A stretch of 64,000 nucleotides of DNA from Microthrixaceae bacterium (GTDB lineage Bacteria > Actinomycetota > Acidimicrobiia > Acidimicrobiales > Iamiaceae). Of this stretch, positions 1-8,247 are shown piece after piece. Location: the NCBI GenBank assembly GCA_016702505.1, contig JADJDU010000008.1, positions 1 to 64,000 on the forward strand, given 5' to 3'. Both the position numbers and the translations under genes were made by a program. Each line of letters begins with the position of its first letter. Position 1 is the stretch's first letter. Below the pieces are notes generated by a model. That model had not been told where the DNA came from and searched no databases. It saw only the letters and a program-made list of their open reading frames with translations.

Positions 1-683
1 GACCTGCCGCGACGCTGGCACCCCTAGTCACCTCGGGCCTGGTCGATCCGGGGCTGTGGTGGGGTGAGCGTGCGACCCGATTCGGGGGCCAGTCGTGGTC
101 TCGACCCGTGGTGGATCGGGCGGCGTTGGCCGCAGCTGGCGGGCGGGCCGCGGTGTGGGCGGCGTCGACCCGGGGCCCGAAGGTAGTGGTGGCCAGCCAG
201 ACCCGGGTAGGCGAAGCGGCGGTGGATCTGATCGGTTCGTGGCTGCCATCGACGCCCACCGTCGTCCTCCGTCGTCGGGTCAACGAAGGAATGGGACTCC
301 TGGGAGGCGAGCAGATAGGCGAGCCGACCCTTGCGCACGGCATGGTCAAAACCGAGGAGGTAGATCCGGAAACCGACGAAGTCTTCTTGTGGAGGGTGGC
401 GGCAGTCGTCTGCTCCCCGGTGGCCACATCGGTCCTAATGGGTTGGGGCGCGGGGGCCGGCAGGTCGGCCTGTGCTATCCGGGCAACCGTTGCGTCGCTG
501 CTGGCCCTACCCACACCGATTGACGAGGAGTCGTGGGATGCCGGTGCTCGGGCGTTGAGCGCCGGTCACATCGACTTGTTCGCTTCGTCCATGGCGGCCG
601 CTTTCGGGCGGCGACCCGACACCGAACTCGAGCGTTGGTGGCGGTCGCGCCTTCCGGAACGGATGACCAGAACCAGCCGTTAG
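1..683 (+). CDS. 3' end of a possible DNA methylase-like protein (partial)
   Basis: The frame is open from base 3 of the window to TAG at 681-683, so only the C-terminal part (about 226 residues) is present. I recognise no catalytic motif. The pattern KVVVASQTR, then LPSTPTVVL, then LWRVAAVVCSP and LPTPIDEESWD resembles the C-terminal target-recognition-like part of actinobacterial N-6 adenine DNA methylase-type proteins. This is recollection of family style, not a search. Between LPSTPTVVL and LWRVAAVV lies a stretch encoded by a copy of the dispersed repeat R1 (302-358), read in frame, which looks like an insertion into the protein. The upstream catalytic part lies outside the window. Confidence 0.4.
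   Translation, partial: PAATLAPLVTSGLVDPGLWWGERATRFGGQSWSRPVVDRAALAAAGGRAAVWAASTRGPKVVVASQTRVGEAAVDLIGSWLPSTPTVVLRRRVNEGMGLLGGEQIGEPTLAHGMVKTEEVDPETDEVFLWRVAAVVCSPVATSVLMGWGAGAGRSACAIRATVASLLALPTPIDEESWDAGARALSAGHIDLFASSMAAAFGRRPDTELERWWRSRLPERMTRTSR
302..358 (-). repeat. R1 dispersed repeat, partial copy inside a coding region
   Basis: It shares GGCGAGC, GATAGGCGAGCCGACCC and CACGGCATGG with the R1 copies at 5713, 29509 and 62439. This copy is read through in frame by the gene ending at 683, giving residues GGEQIGEPTLAHGMVKTEE. Only about half of the consensus is present. Confidence 0.7.
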
Positions 684-732
684 GAGCGCGCGACAACTCG
701 TTGCATCGATGGTCTCGGCTTTGACCTACGCT

Positions 733-860
733 CTAGGTCGTCATCATGAGCGGCCCGGGAGACCGGGTCCGGCAACCTGGGACGGACACCCAAGGTGCCC
801 TCCCACCCTCGGGTGGGGATGTGGTCGGCGCAGGTCGGCAACGAAGTGTCCGGGTTCGCC
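733..860 (+). promoter_or_regulatory. SAM-IV-like riboswitch upstream of metX
   Basis: The leader begins TCATCATGAGCGG and forms a GGCCCGG-GAGA-CCGGGTCC hairpin. The SAM-clan core CCGGCAACC follows, and then AAGGTGCC about 20 bases later. This order (P2 hairpin, CGGCAACC, GGTGCC) is what I know from SAM-I/SAM-IV aptamers; the short hairpin and the actinobacterial host favour SAM-IV. It sits directly 5' of a methionine biosynthesis operon, as expected. A second CGGCAACG and GC-rich inverted repeats (838-893) precede the metX ribosome binding site and could be the expression platform. Exact boundaries are approximate. Confidence 0.72.
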
Positions 861-907
861 CGGCGCAGGCACCCGGTGACCCGCCCCCCGAGCAGGAGGA
901 TGAGTCG

Positions 908-2137
908 ATGGACCACAGCGTCGCCCACTGGGCCGACGGGTCCCCGTTGTCGCCCCCACCGTGGATCCAGCCCCACGCATCCACCCTGCCCGCCACCGGG
1001 GCGTGGCGGCCAGGCGATCCGCTCGGTCAGCGCCAGTTCATGCGGATGGCGGTCGACCGACCCTTCGTGCTGGAAGGGGGCGGTCAGCTCCGCGACGTCA
1101 CGGTCGCGTTCGAGACCTTTGGCAACCTAGACCCCGATGGCACCAACGCCATCCTGGTGTGCCATGCGTTGACCGGTGACTCCCATGCGTCGGGGCCAGC
1201 GGGCAACGGGCATCCCACACCGGGTTGGTGGGACGACCTGATCGGACCGGGCCAGGCCATCGACACGCAACGGTGGTTCGTGGTCTGTGCCAACGTGCTC
1301 GGGGGATGCCAGGGGACCTCTGGCCCGGCATCTCCGCGTCCCGACGAGCCGCACTGCTACGGGCCGGACTTCCCGGTGGTCACCATGCGTGACATCGTCC
1401 GAACCCAAGCGCGGCTGGCCGACGCTTTGGGCATCGGTCAATGGCACGCGGTCATCGGAGGGTCGATGGGGGGAATGCAGGTGTTGGAGTGGGGCGTCAT
1501 GTACCCCGACCGGGTTGGTCGGCTGGTGGCTATCGCTTCGTGTGCGGCCGCCTCGGCCCAGCAGATCGCGTGGTGGAGCACCGGGCGTCGGGCCATCGCT
1601 CTCGATCCCAAGTGGCGCAACGGTTGGTACTACGACGCCAAGCCCGGCGACGGTCCCCATGCCGGGTTGTCGCTGGCCCGCATGGTGTCCCAGGTGACCT
1701 TCCGGAGCGACGACGTGTTCACCGACCGCTTCGGCCGGGCGCCGGTCGACCCTCTCGCCGACCGCATAGAGCTGTGGCAACGCTTCGAGGTCGAGCGTTA
1801 CCTCGACTACCACGGAGCCAAGTTGGCTCGTCGGTTCGACGCCAATTCGTACCTGCTTCTCACCAAGGCCATGGACCTTCACGACCTGTCCAGGGGTCGG
1901 GGCAGCATGCGAGCAGCGTTGGCCCGGATCACGGCCCCGGTACTTTCCATGGGCATCACCTCGGACATCCTCTACCCCGAATACCAACAACGGGAGCTGG
2001 CCCAGGGGGTGGTGGCCGCGGGCGGACGCGCCCAGTTCCACGAGATCGACAGCCCTCACGGCCACGACGCCTTCCTCATCGACCACCAACAGGTGGCCAC
2101 CGCCCTCGTCCCATTCCTGGAGTCCGACCCGAAATGA
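908..2137 (+). CDS. metX: homoserine O-acetyltransferase
   Basis: A 409-residue alpha/beta-hydrolase-fold enzyme that acetylates L-homoserine with acetyl-CoA, the committed step of methionine synthesis by sulfhydrylation. The nucleophile elbow GGSMGGMQ puts Ser at residue 186. Asp353 (SDILYP) and His386 (GHDAFL) complete the triad, and NVLGGCQGTSGPAS is the family signature after the oxyanion region. The start at 908 is chosen because AGGAGGA lies 7 bases upstream and because the longer upstream frame is the riboswitch leader. The TGA overlaps the next start (ATGA), implying translational coupling. Strict MetX from MetA-like substrate differences (succinyl versus acetyl) cannot be settled by eye. 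Confidence 0.95.
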   Translation: MDHSVAHWADGSPLSPPPWIQPHASTLPATGAWRPGDPLGQRQFMRMAVDRPFVLEGGGQLRDVTVAFETFGNLDPDGTNAILVCHALTGDSHASGPAGNGHPTPGWWDDLIGPGQAIDTQRWFVVCANVLGGCQGTSGPASPRPDEPHCYGPDFPVVTMRDIVRTQARLADALGIGQWHAVIGGSMGGMQVLEWGVMYPDRVGRLVAIASCAAASAQQIAWWSTGRRAIALDPKWRNGWYYDAKPGDGPHAGLSLARMVSQVTFRSDDVFTDRFGRAPVDPLADRIELWQRFEVERYLDYHGAKLARRFDANSYLLLTKAMDLHDLSRGRGSMRAALARITAPVLSMGITSDILYPEYQQRELAQGVVAAGGRAQFHEIDSPHGHDAFLIDHQQVATALVPFLESDPK

Positions 2138-3336
2138 CCGTCACCGAGCCCACTGACCCCACCGAGCCTCAAGCCCTCCATGCCCAGACCCGAGCCATCA
2201 GGGCTGGGCGTGTCGGTGATGACCGCTCCCTGGCCCCGGTCCTGTGGGCCACGTCGACCTTCTCGGCGGCAACCGTCGACGAGGCACGGGCGATGGCCAC
2301 CACGGTGGGGCCCGACCGCTTCTATGGCCGCTACGGAAATCCGACCGTCAGTGGCTTCGAGGAACTGGTGGCGAACCTCGAAGGTGCTGAAGCCGCTCGT
2401 GCCTTCGCTTCTGGCATGGGCGCGGTGAGCGGTGTGGTGCTCGGCCTGTGTTCAGCGGGGGACCACATCGTGGCCCAACGCCAGCTCTATGCCGCCACTC
2501 AGCTCCTATTCCAGGCGGTCTGCCCCCGGTTCGGTATCGACGTGACGTTCGTGGATGGCACCGACCCCGACGCCTTTGCCGCTGCGATTCGCCCGGGCAA
2601 GACCACGATGGTGTTCGCCGAGACACCGGCCAATCCTCGCCTCGATCTGGTCGACCTGAGCGCAGTGGGTGCGATTCGGGGCCCGGTCACCGTTGTCGAC
2701 AGTACGTTCGCCACACCGTTGTTGCAGCGCCCCCTGGAGCACGGCGTCGACTTGGTGGTGCACTCGGCCACCAAGGGAATTGCCGGGCACAACGACGCCA
2801 CCATCGGGGTGGTGGCCGGAAGTCGGGAGCTGATCGACTGGCTCTGGGGATTCGCGGTACTCCAAGGAGCGTGCGCATCACCCTTCGATGCGCTCAACGC
2901 CACTCGTGGAATCCGAACCTTGCCGGTCCGGCTCCGACAGCAGTGCGATACAGCTCTGGCCCTGTCCTCGACGTTGGAACAACGCCAGGACGTGTCCGAG
3001 GTTCGCTACCCCGGCCTGCCGTCTCACCCTCAATACGATCTGGCCTGCCGTCAGATGGAGTCGGGGGGAAGCCTCGTCACCTTCGATGTGGCTGGCGGCC
3101 TGGAGGGGGGACGGCGGTTCGTGGAGGCCGTGAGGATCGCCCAGCACGCCACCTCTCTGGGGGGACCCGAGACGCTGGTGACCCACCCGGCCTCGACTAC
3201 CCATGTGAACCTCCTGCCCGATGAGCTGGCAGCAAATGGCATCGGTCAGGGCACCATTCGCGTGTCGGTGGGGCTGGAGCATCCAGACGACGTGGTGGCC
3301 GACTTCGCGCAGGCCCTCGACCGAGCGACGAGCTGA
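2134..3336 (+). CDS. O-acetylhomoserine sulfhydrylase / cystathionine gamma-synthase family PLP enzyme
   Basis: A 400-residue Cys/Met-metabolism PLP enzyme (fold type I). The Schiff-base lysine is Lys214 in HSATKGIAGH; RYGNPT near the N terminus and FASGMGA (phosphate-binding region) are family hallmarks, and TPLLQRPLEHG follows the VDSTFA strand. Its start overlaps the metX stop, so it should use the O-acylhomoserine made by MetX, either with sulfide or with cysteine. The length is closer to MetB/MetZ than to the usual longer MetY, so I give no symbol. It is probably co-regulated by the upstream SAM riboswitch. Confidence 0.9.
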   Translation: MTVTEPTDPTEPQALHAQTRAIRAGRVGDDRSLAPVLWATSTFSAATVDEARAMATTVGPDRFYGRYGNPTVSGFEELVANLEGAEAARAFASGMGAVSGVVLGLCSAGDHIVAQRQLYAATQLLFQAVCPRFGIDVTFVDGTDPDAFAAAIRPGKTTMVFAETPANPRLDLVDLSAVGAIRGPVTVVDSTFATPLLQRPLEHGVDLVVHSATKGIAGHNDATIGVVAGSRELIDWLWGFAVLQGACASPFDALNATRGIRTLPVRLRQQCDTALALSSTLEQRQDVSEVRYPGLPSHPQYDLACRQMESGGSLVTFDVAGGLEGGRRFVEAVRIAQHATSLGGPETLVTHPASTTHVNLLPDELAANGIGQGTIRVSVGLEHPDDVVADFAQALDRATS

Positions 3337-3345
3337 GCCAGGTCG

Positions 3346-4129
3346 ATGCCCGAGCTGTTGGAGGTTGAGGCCTACCGGCTGCTGGCCGAGACCGTCGTCG
3401 GGTGTCGCATCGAACACGTCGAGACCCCCGACGAGTGGTTCTTGAAGGGGGTCACAGCGCTGGAGGTGACCGATGCTCTCACCGGGGCCACCGTTGCGGG
3501 CACGAGACGGATAGGCAAGCTGCTGACCGTATCGGTAGGTGAGACCCGACCGTTGCTGGGTCTCAGGTTCGGGATGACGGGACGGCTGCTCCTCGACGAC
3601 GACGGGCCGATCGATCGACTGGAGTACGCGCCCGGTCGGGACGACCCAGCCTGGGATCGGTTCTGCGCTGGTTCTCGACGACCGACGTCGTCTGCGCGTC
3701 ACCGATCCTCGTCGATTGGGTGGTGTCGAGCTCGACCCAGACGTGCGGCGCCTCGGTCCCGACGCAGCATCGGTGACAGCCGCCCAGCTCCAGCGTGCGC
3801 TTGCCGGTTCGTCCAGTCCGCTCAAGGCCCGCCTCCTCGATCAGTCCCGACTGGCGGGGCTGGGAAACCTGCTGGTGGACGAGTCGTTGTGGCGAGCTGG
3901 TCTCCGCCCTGACCGCCCGGCTGGCGGTCTCCGCTCCAACGAGGTCGATCACCTGGCCGAGACGGTGCGATCAACGGTTGCGGTGCTCGGTTCACGGGGT
4001 GGTTCGAACCAGGGGGACCTACACCCACAGCGCCATCGCGACGGCACCTGCCCCAGCGACGCCACCCCGTTGCGCCGCCAGACCATCGGCGGGCGAACCA
4101 CCTACTGGTGTCCGCATCACCAACGTTGA
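3346..4129 (+). pseudogene. Fpg/Nei-family DNA glycosylase, frameshifted
   Basis: The N terminus MPELLEVE matches the catalytic Pro2-Glu3 start of formamidopyrimidine-DNA glycosylase/endonuclease VIII, and LRFGMTGRL follows in the first frame. After ATCGGTTC (about 3657-3664) the family sequence continues one frame over: ALVLDDRRRLRVTDPRRLGG, then the H2TH-type GLGNLLVDESLW, then a C-terminal finger DGTCPSDATP...GGRTTYWCPHHQ. A single extra base near 3664 explains the break. The finger has CPxD/CPxH instead of four cysteines, a variant that may be genuine. Either the gene is inactivated or the base is a sequence error; both halves are otherwise well preserved. Confidence 0.85.
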
Positions 4130-4182
4130 GCGGCGTCCCGGGTTCACGAGGTCTGGGCCACCGCCGGTACGATCCAGTTCCC

Positions 4183-5082
4183 GTGACCGCCGACCGCACC
4201 GCACCTCGTCATCAGCCCGGAGCCCGGGTCGGTCGTGACCGGCACACGCGATGGTCGTTGGTGACTCTGGCCTCCGGTTTGGTCCTGGCGACGACGCTCA
4301 CGGTGATGTCGCCGGCTCCGGCCTCGTCGCTTCCCCTCTCGGTCTTGGTCGCCGAGCAGCAGGCCCAGACGAGTGCGACCACGACGGTCGGGTCCACATC
4401 TGTCCCAGTGGTAGAGGAGGAGTTGGGTAGCTCCGAGGCCGAGAACCGAAAGGTGTGGGCGGTCGTGGCCGGCTTGGTGGCAGTGGCGGTGGCGCTGAGC
4501 GTCCTGACGATCAGATACTGGCGCCAGACTCGACCGGTGCAGACCGGTGTCGGTCACCGAAGGGCCGAGGTCCGTCGCTCGAGCGGGGGGCGACGCGAAC
4601 GGGGAGGCATGGTCGCCCAACACGACACGCCCAACCGCTTGGGAACCTCCCTCGACCAGCCCGAGACAGGCGCGTCTGGAGTTGACGATCAGAGTGAACT
4701 CGAACCCGAATCCGAGCCGACGGGGACCCCGATCGTCGAACCCTCCGCCTCCGAAACCCCAGAGCCGAGGAAGCCTGCGGCTGACCTGGAACCTCCACGA
4801 CCCGAGCCCGAACCTGAGCCCCTCCCCGAACTCCTCGAAGCCTTCCCGGAACCCGAGCCCCTCCCCGAACACCTCGAAGCCTTCCCGGAACCCGAGCCCA
4901 TGGACGCTCGTCTGATCGAGGTCTCGCCACCGGAGCCCGAACTCGTCGCTGCCCCGCCGACGCACCTCCTCGATGAGGCGGCTGAACCCGTGGATGCTCT
5001 GACGGCGGCTGTGCCCGAATCGGAGCCTGTGGAGGACCCGGATCTGGTGCTCGACCTTGATCGGCTGTTCGGGGACCGGTGA
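4183..5082 (+). CDS. membrane protein with acidic proline-rich tail
   Basis: About 299 residues from a GTG at 4183; an upstream ATG at 4108 lies inside the preceding glycosylase gene and is less likely. Two hydrophobic segments are visible: one near residues 25-42 (signal or anchor) and one near 90-110 (VWAVVAGLVAVAVALSVL), followed by basic RYWRQTR. The remaining C-terminal half is hydrophilic and rich in Glu and Pro, with an internal duplication of LPELLEAFPEPEP / LPEHLEAFPEPEP. A short extracytoplasmic loop and a long cytoplasmic acidic tail are the simplest topology. No family recognised; only 7 bases separate it from the DUF4202 gene, so they are probably co-transcribed. Confidence 0.75.
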   Translation: MTADRTAPRHQPGARVGRDRHTRWSLVTLASGLVLATTLTVMSPAPASSLPLSVLVAEQQAQTSATTTVGSTSVPVVEEELGSSEAENRKVWAVVAGLVAVAVALSVLTIRYWRQTRPVQTGVGHRRAEVRRSSGGRRERGGMVAQHDTPNRLGTSLDQPETGASGVDDQSELEPESEPTGTPIVEPSASETPEPRKPAADLEPPRPEPEPEPLPELLEAFPEPEPLPEHLEAFPEPEPMDARLIEVSPPEPELVAAPPTHLLDEAAEPVDALTAAVPESEPVEDPDLVLDLDRLFGDR

Positions 5083-5089
5083 AGGCCCG

Positions 5090-5716
5090 ATGACCGTGTC
5101 GTCGATGGCTCTGTCACAGCCCCAGTGGTTCAGGGATGCGATCGAAGCGATCGATGCGGCGAACAGCGCGGATCCGGTCACCGTGAACTTTGACGGGGAG
5201 CTGCGGGCCAAGGAGCTGGTGCACGCCGATCGCATGGGGCATTGGGCGCTGGTACTCGACCCTGATGCCACACCTGCGCAGTTGATCGCAGCCCGAGCCC
5301 ATCACCTGCGCCGGTGGGTGTCACCCCGCACCGACTACCCAGAAGGCAGGGCCGGTTACCTGAAGTGGCGATCGGCCCAAAAGGTCCGACAGGCCGAGGA
5401 GCTCCGGGCGATCTTGACCGACGCCAGATGTCCAGATCCGGTGGTGGCCGAGGCGGTGGCGATCGTCGCCAAGGAACGGCTGCGCAGCGATGATCCGCGA
5501 GCTCAGCTTCACGAGGACGCTCTGTGCCTGGTGTTTATGGAGCTCCAGTTCGACGAGCTGGCCCTACAGCTTGGTGAGGCCAAGATCATCGAGGTTCTGC
5601 GCCGGACCGCAGCCAAGATGAGCGAGCAAGCCCTCGAAGCAGTCAAGATGATCTCGCTGTCGGCTGAAGGGAAGCAGCTGATCACCAAGGCACTTTCCGC
5701 CGACGAAAGTCTCTAG
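5090..5716 (+). CDS. DUF4202 domain-containing protein
   Basis: A 208-residue soluble protein. The pattern FRDAIEAIDAAN, then KELVHADRMGHWALVLDPDA, ARAHHLRRW and YPEGRAGYLKWR is that of DUF4202, whose RAxHxxRW motif resembles an HD-type metal site. Its biochemical role is not established. ATG at 5090 follows GAAGG weakly. The TAG stop belongs to the left end of an R1 repeat copy (CTAGGAGGCGAGC), so the repeat abuts, and may have reset, the C terminus. Confidence 0.85.
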   Translation: MTVSSMALSQPQWFRDAIEAIDAANSADPVTVNFDGELRAKELVHADRMGHWALVLDPDATPAQLIAARAHHLRRWVSPRTDYPEGRAGYLKWRSAQKVRQAEELRAILTDARCPDPVVAEAVAIVAKERLRSDDPRAQLHEDALCLVFMELQFDELALQLGEAKIIEVLRRTAAKMSEQALEAVKMISLSAEGKQLITKALSADESL

Positions 5717-5810
5717 GAGGCGAGCCGGTAGGCGGGCCGACCCAGAAGCACGGCATGGCGAATCGAGGCAGAGCCTCGGTCTTCACAGCCTCGCAGCGAG
5801 GACGACTGGA
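5713..5810 (-). repeat. R1 dispersed repeat, near full-length copy
   Basis: Starts CTAGGAGGCGAGCCGGTAGG and contains CACGGCATGG, the hairpin CGAGGCAGAGCCTCG, and ends CGAGGACGACTGGA. It supplies the stop codon of the DUF4202 gene and fills most of the 220-base gap to the next gene. Confidence 0.8.
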
Positions 5811-5936
5811 TTCGGCTCGAATGGTCTGGACCTGGGGTCCGACGATCGCGGTTGTCAGACCGCAGTTCTGGTCACGACGGTGCGGCCCGTCACCTACGCT
5901 GCGCCCAACGGTGCCGGAGGCGAGAGGGCTCACCAC

Positions 5937-7814
5937 ATGATCTGTCCCACGTGTGCAGTAGAGAACGAGGAAACCTCGAAGTTCTGCATGGGTTGCGGTT
6001 CGCCGCTACAGCCGGCAGCGGCACCACCGCCGCCGGCCGCATCGGGGGTGGCACCGCCACCCCCGCCAGGGTTCGGCACGCCGCCTCCGCCGCCCGCTGG
6101 TCTGGCACCTCCTCCGCCCCCCGCCGGCGTGGCGCCCCCACCGCCTCCTCCCGTCGGTGGTGTCGTGCCACCCCCGCCACCGCCGAGTGCGGTGGCCCCT
6201 CCGCCGCCGCCGCCCACCGGTGAGGTGCTGCCGCCGCCCTCGAGCGCAGCGGTGCCTCCTCTGCCTGGTGGCGTAGGGGCCGTACCCCCGCCCCTTCCCG
6301 ATTTCGCATTGCCGCCGCCCCCGCCCACGACGGGTGGGCTTGTTCCTCCGGCACCGCCGATGCCACCCCCGCCGGTGATTAGCGACCCCGTGATTCCGCC
6401 TCCACCGCCGATGGATTCGGTGCTCCTCGGTGAGGCGGAGATCGACATCGAGATTCCCTCCGAACCGGTCCCGGTGCCGGTGCCCCCTCCAGTGTCAGAC
6501 GCTGCCCCCGTGTTCGGCGAACCTGGGTCCCCTACGTTCCCGGCCCCAGTCCAGTTCGATGATGAGTTGGCACCGGAGACCGACGGGGGTCTCGCGGAGA
6601 ACGCGGCTGCGGCCCCGACCGCGGTGGAGGAGGTGACCGCTGCCGAGGTCACGCCCACGACCCTCGGCGAACCGTCGCCGGTGGGCGACGTCCCATCCCC
6701 GGGATCTGCCGACGAGATGATTCCGCCTTCACAACCGGACCAGTCTGGCCCGGTGGATGCTGGCTCCCTTGGTTCCGCTGGCCCGGAAGGAACTGAGGCC
6801 GAGCCTGTGACATGGACCCCTCCAACGGCCGAGGCGGAAGCGGCCCAGCCCGAGCCTGCCTTGTCACAAGCGCTGCCGACGGATTTCACGCCTACCTCAA
6901 CAACGGCTTTGCCACCGGATGTGGTTCCGCCGCCTCCGGCGTCGGTGCCGCCACCACCGTTCGAGGCCTCGGTGACGCCGCCGCCGTCCGAGTCGTACCT
7001 CCCGTTCCGGGCCTGGATCCGCCGCCCCCTGCGCCGGTGCCGCCACCACCATCGGGTGGCTGGGTTGCTCCACCTCCTCCCTCGGGAATGGTTCCGCCCC
7101 CGCCAGTCGGTGCAGTTCCTCCACCTCCCCCCGGGGCATTTGCGCCTCCAGCCCCGGGCATGGCGCCCCCTCCGGCGCCCGGCATGGCGCCCCCTCCGGC
7201 GCCGGGCCTGGTTCCGCCGCCTCCAGGGCTGGCCCCACCTCCTCCGGGAGGCTCGGTTCCACCCCCGCCTCCGGGAGGCTCGGTCCCGCCGTCACCATCG
7301 GGTTCGACCCCGCCTCCACCTGCTGGCTTTGCTCCGCCCGCGCTTGTCGGCGTGCCGTCAGGCGGGTCCCCAGCCCGGCGCCATCCCGGCGCCAATGCCA
7401 CCCCCGGCGGTACCGATGCCCACCGGGCCGAGCGACCCCAACGGGCTGGGCACGGCAGCATCCCGCGTTGGGAACACACCGCGGAAGCACGCTCGTGTCG
7501 CATTTGCGGTGGCGGGAGCGGTCCTGGAACCAGACGAGGTGGTCGAGTCGGTGGTGGTCGGCAAGCTCGATGCCAACGTCGCGGTACTGGTGCTCACGGA
7601 TCGGGCTCTGGTCCTGGCCGATGAGCGCCAGTGGCGTCCGGTGGTGGAGCGTTTCGCCCTCGACTCGGCGCTTCAAGTTCAGGGATGGCAGGACGACAAG
7701 ACCGCCAGCCTCACCCTGATCAACCAGGGCCGTCAGATCGTGGTCGACAAGATCGCCGATCGCCCGCTGGCCGTGGAGATGGCTCAGAGGATCAGAGCTC
7801 GATCCGGCGGGTGA
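5937..7814 (+). CDS. zinc-ribbon proline-rich protein with C-terminal PH-like region
   Basis: About 625 residues from ATG 5937 (GAGAGG 9 bases upstream). The N terminus is a zinc ribbon (Cys3, Cys6, Cys17, Cys20). A very long Pro-rich low-complexity segment follows, then a compact C-terminal domain of about 110 residues (AGAVLEPDEVVESVVVGKL...LVLTDRALVLADER...FALDSALQVQGW) that looks like a bacterial PH/bPH-type domain. Between about 7000 and 7375 this frame reads Arg/His-rich, while the +1 frame continues the proline repeats (PPPPSGGWVAPPPP, PGMAPPPAPGMAPPPAPG). The frame therefore appears to be left near 7000 and regained near 7370 by two compensating indels. Possible scaffold or membrane-associated protein; function unknown. 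Confidence 0.7.
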   Translation: MICPTCAVENEETSKFCMGCGSPLQPAAAPPPPAASGVAPPPPPGFGTPPPPPAGLAPPPPPAGVAPPPPPPVGGVVPPPPPPSAVAPPPPPPTGEVLPPPSSAAVPPLPGGVGAVPPPLPDFALPPPPPTTGGLVPPAPPMPPPPVISDPVIPPPPPMDSVLLGEAEIDIEIPSEPVPVPVPPPVSDAAPVFGEPGSPTFPAPVQFDDELAPETDGGLAENAAAAPTAVEEVTAAEVTPTTLGEPSPVGDVPSPGSADEMIPPSQPDQSGPVDAGSLGSAGPEGTEAEPVTWTPPTAEAEAAQPEPALSQALPTDFTPTSTTALPPDVVPPPPASVPPPPFEASVTPPPSESYLPFRAWIRRPLRRCRHHHRVAGLLHLLPREWFRPRQSVQFLHLPPGHLRLQPRAWRPLRRPAWRPLRRRAWFRRLQGWPHLLREARFHPRLREARSRRHHRVRPRLHLLALLRPRLSACRQAGPQPGAIPAPMPPPAVPMPTGPSDPNGLGTAASRVGNTPRKHARVAFAVAGAVLEPDEVVESVVVGKLDANVAVLVLTDRALVLADERQWRPVVERFALDSALQVQGWQDDKTASLTLINQGRQIVVDKIADRPLAVEMAQRIRARSGG

Positions 7815-7867
7815 ACCCCAGCGTGTTTTGGGTGCCAGGAAGCCCTTTGCTAGGGTGACCAACCCAC

Positions 7868-7940
7868 GCGGACGTGGCTCAGTTGGTAGAGCATCACCTT
7901 GCCAAGGTGAGGGTCGCCGGTTCGAATCCGGTCGTCCGCT
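7868..7940 (+). tRNA. tRNA-Gly(GCC)
   Basis: A 73-base cloverleaf: acceptor GCGGACG pairs with CGTCCGC, the D arm has CTCAGTTGGTAGAG, the anticodon stem-loop CACCTTGCCAAGGTG exposes GCC, and the T arm is GCCGGTTCGAATCCGGT. No CCA is encoded. Its 3' part (7895-7941) is the crossover target of the integrated elements that follow. Confidence 0.97.
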
Positions 7941-7941
7941 C
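7895..7941 (+). repeat. attachment-site core copy 1 (3' part of tRNA-Gly)
   Basis: The 47 bases from the anticodon stem to just past the tRNA end are repeated exactly at 18456-18502 and 23813-23859. This copy lies in the intact tRNA gene and marks the left end of element 1. Confidence 0.9.
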
Positions 7942-8247
7942 GGAGCGAAACCCCCTGCTCAGGCAGGGGGTTTCGTCGTTCTGACCTGCCGTTCCGTGGA
8001 CTGACAGGGGAGCGGAGCCGTCTCTCCAGGCACCTCCCGTACCAGCGAGTTCTCTCCCGTACCGATGCGATCTGTGCCAGAACTTGTGCCAGAAATGTGT
8101 CGAGCGTCACGCGAGGCGCAACATTGGCTCGACAGAACAGCATCGCCATCACCGTCCGGCACATCAGGAATGCCGGGCGCGCGGCCGGTCGTCGGCTCGA
8201 CGATCCCCGAGGCGTCGTCACCTGAGTGATCCTCGCCGACGAGGCCC
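7941..8247. other. left end of element 1 with direct repeats (no gene)
   Basis: No convincing gene. It holds the terminator, two CTCCCGTACC direct repeats (about 8034 and 8055) and paired TGTGCCAGA repeats at 8073-8096. The same order of sequences occurs at 18503-18672 at the left end of element 2. This layout suggests integrase arm-type binding sites or a shared end structure; that role is inferred. Confidence 0.5.
7947..7974 (+). terminator. terminator after tRNA-Gly
   Basis: A perfect 12-bp stem GAAACCCCCTGC / GCAGGGGGTTTC around a TCAG loop, seven bases after the tRNA. There is no long T run. The same hairpin follows the second attachment copy at 18509-18536, so it belongs to the elements' left ends. 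Confidence 0.75.

Noticed and set aside
746..907. 54-residue N-terminal extension of MetX
   Set aside because: Overlaps the SAM riboswitch; a good ribosome site precedes ATG 908 and family length fits that start.
1127..2089. Long minus-strand frame opposite metX
   Set aside because: A codon-bias shadow of metX in high-GC DNA; low-complexity composition, no ribosome site or family motif.
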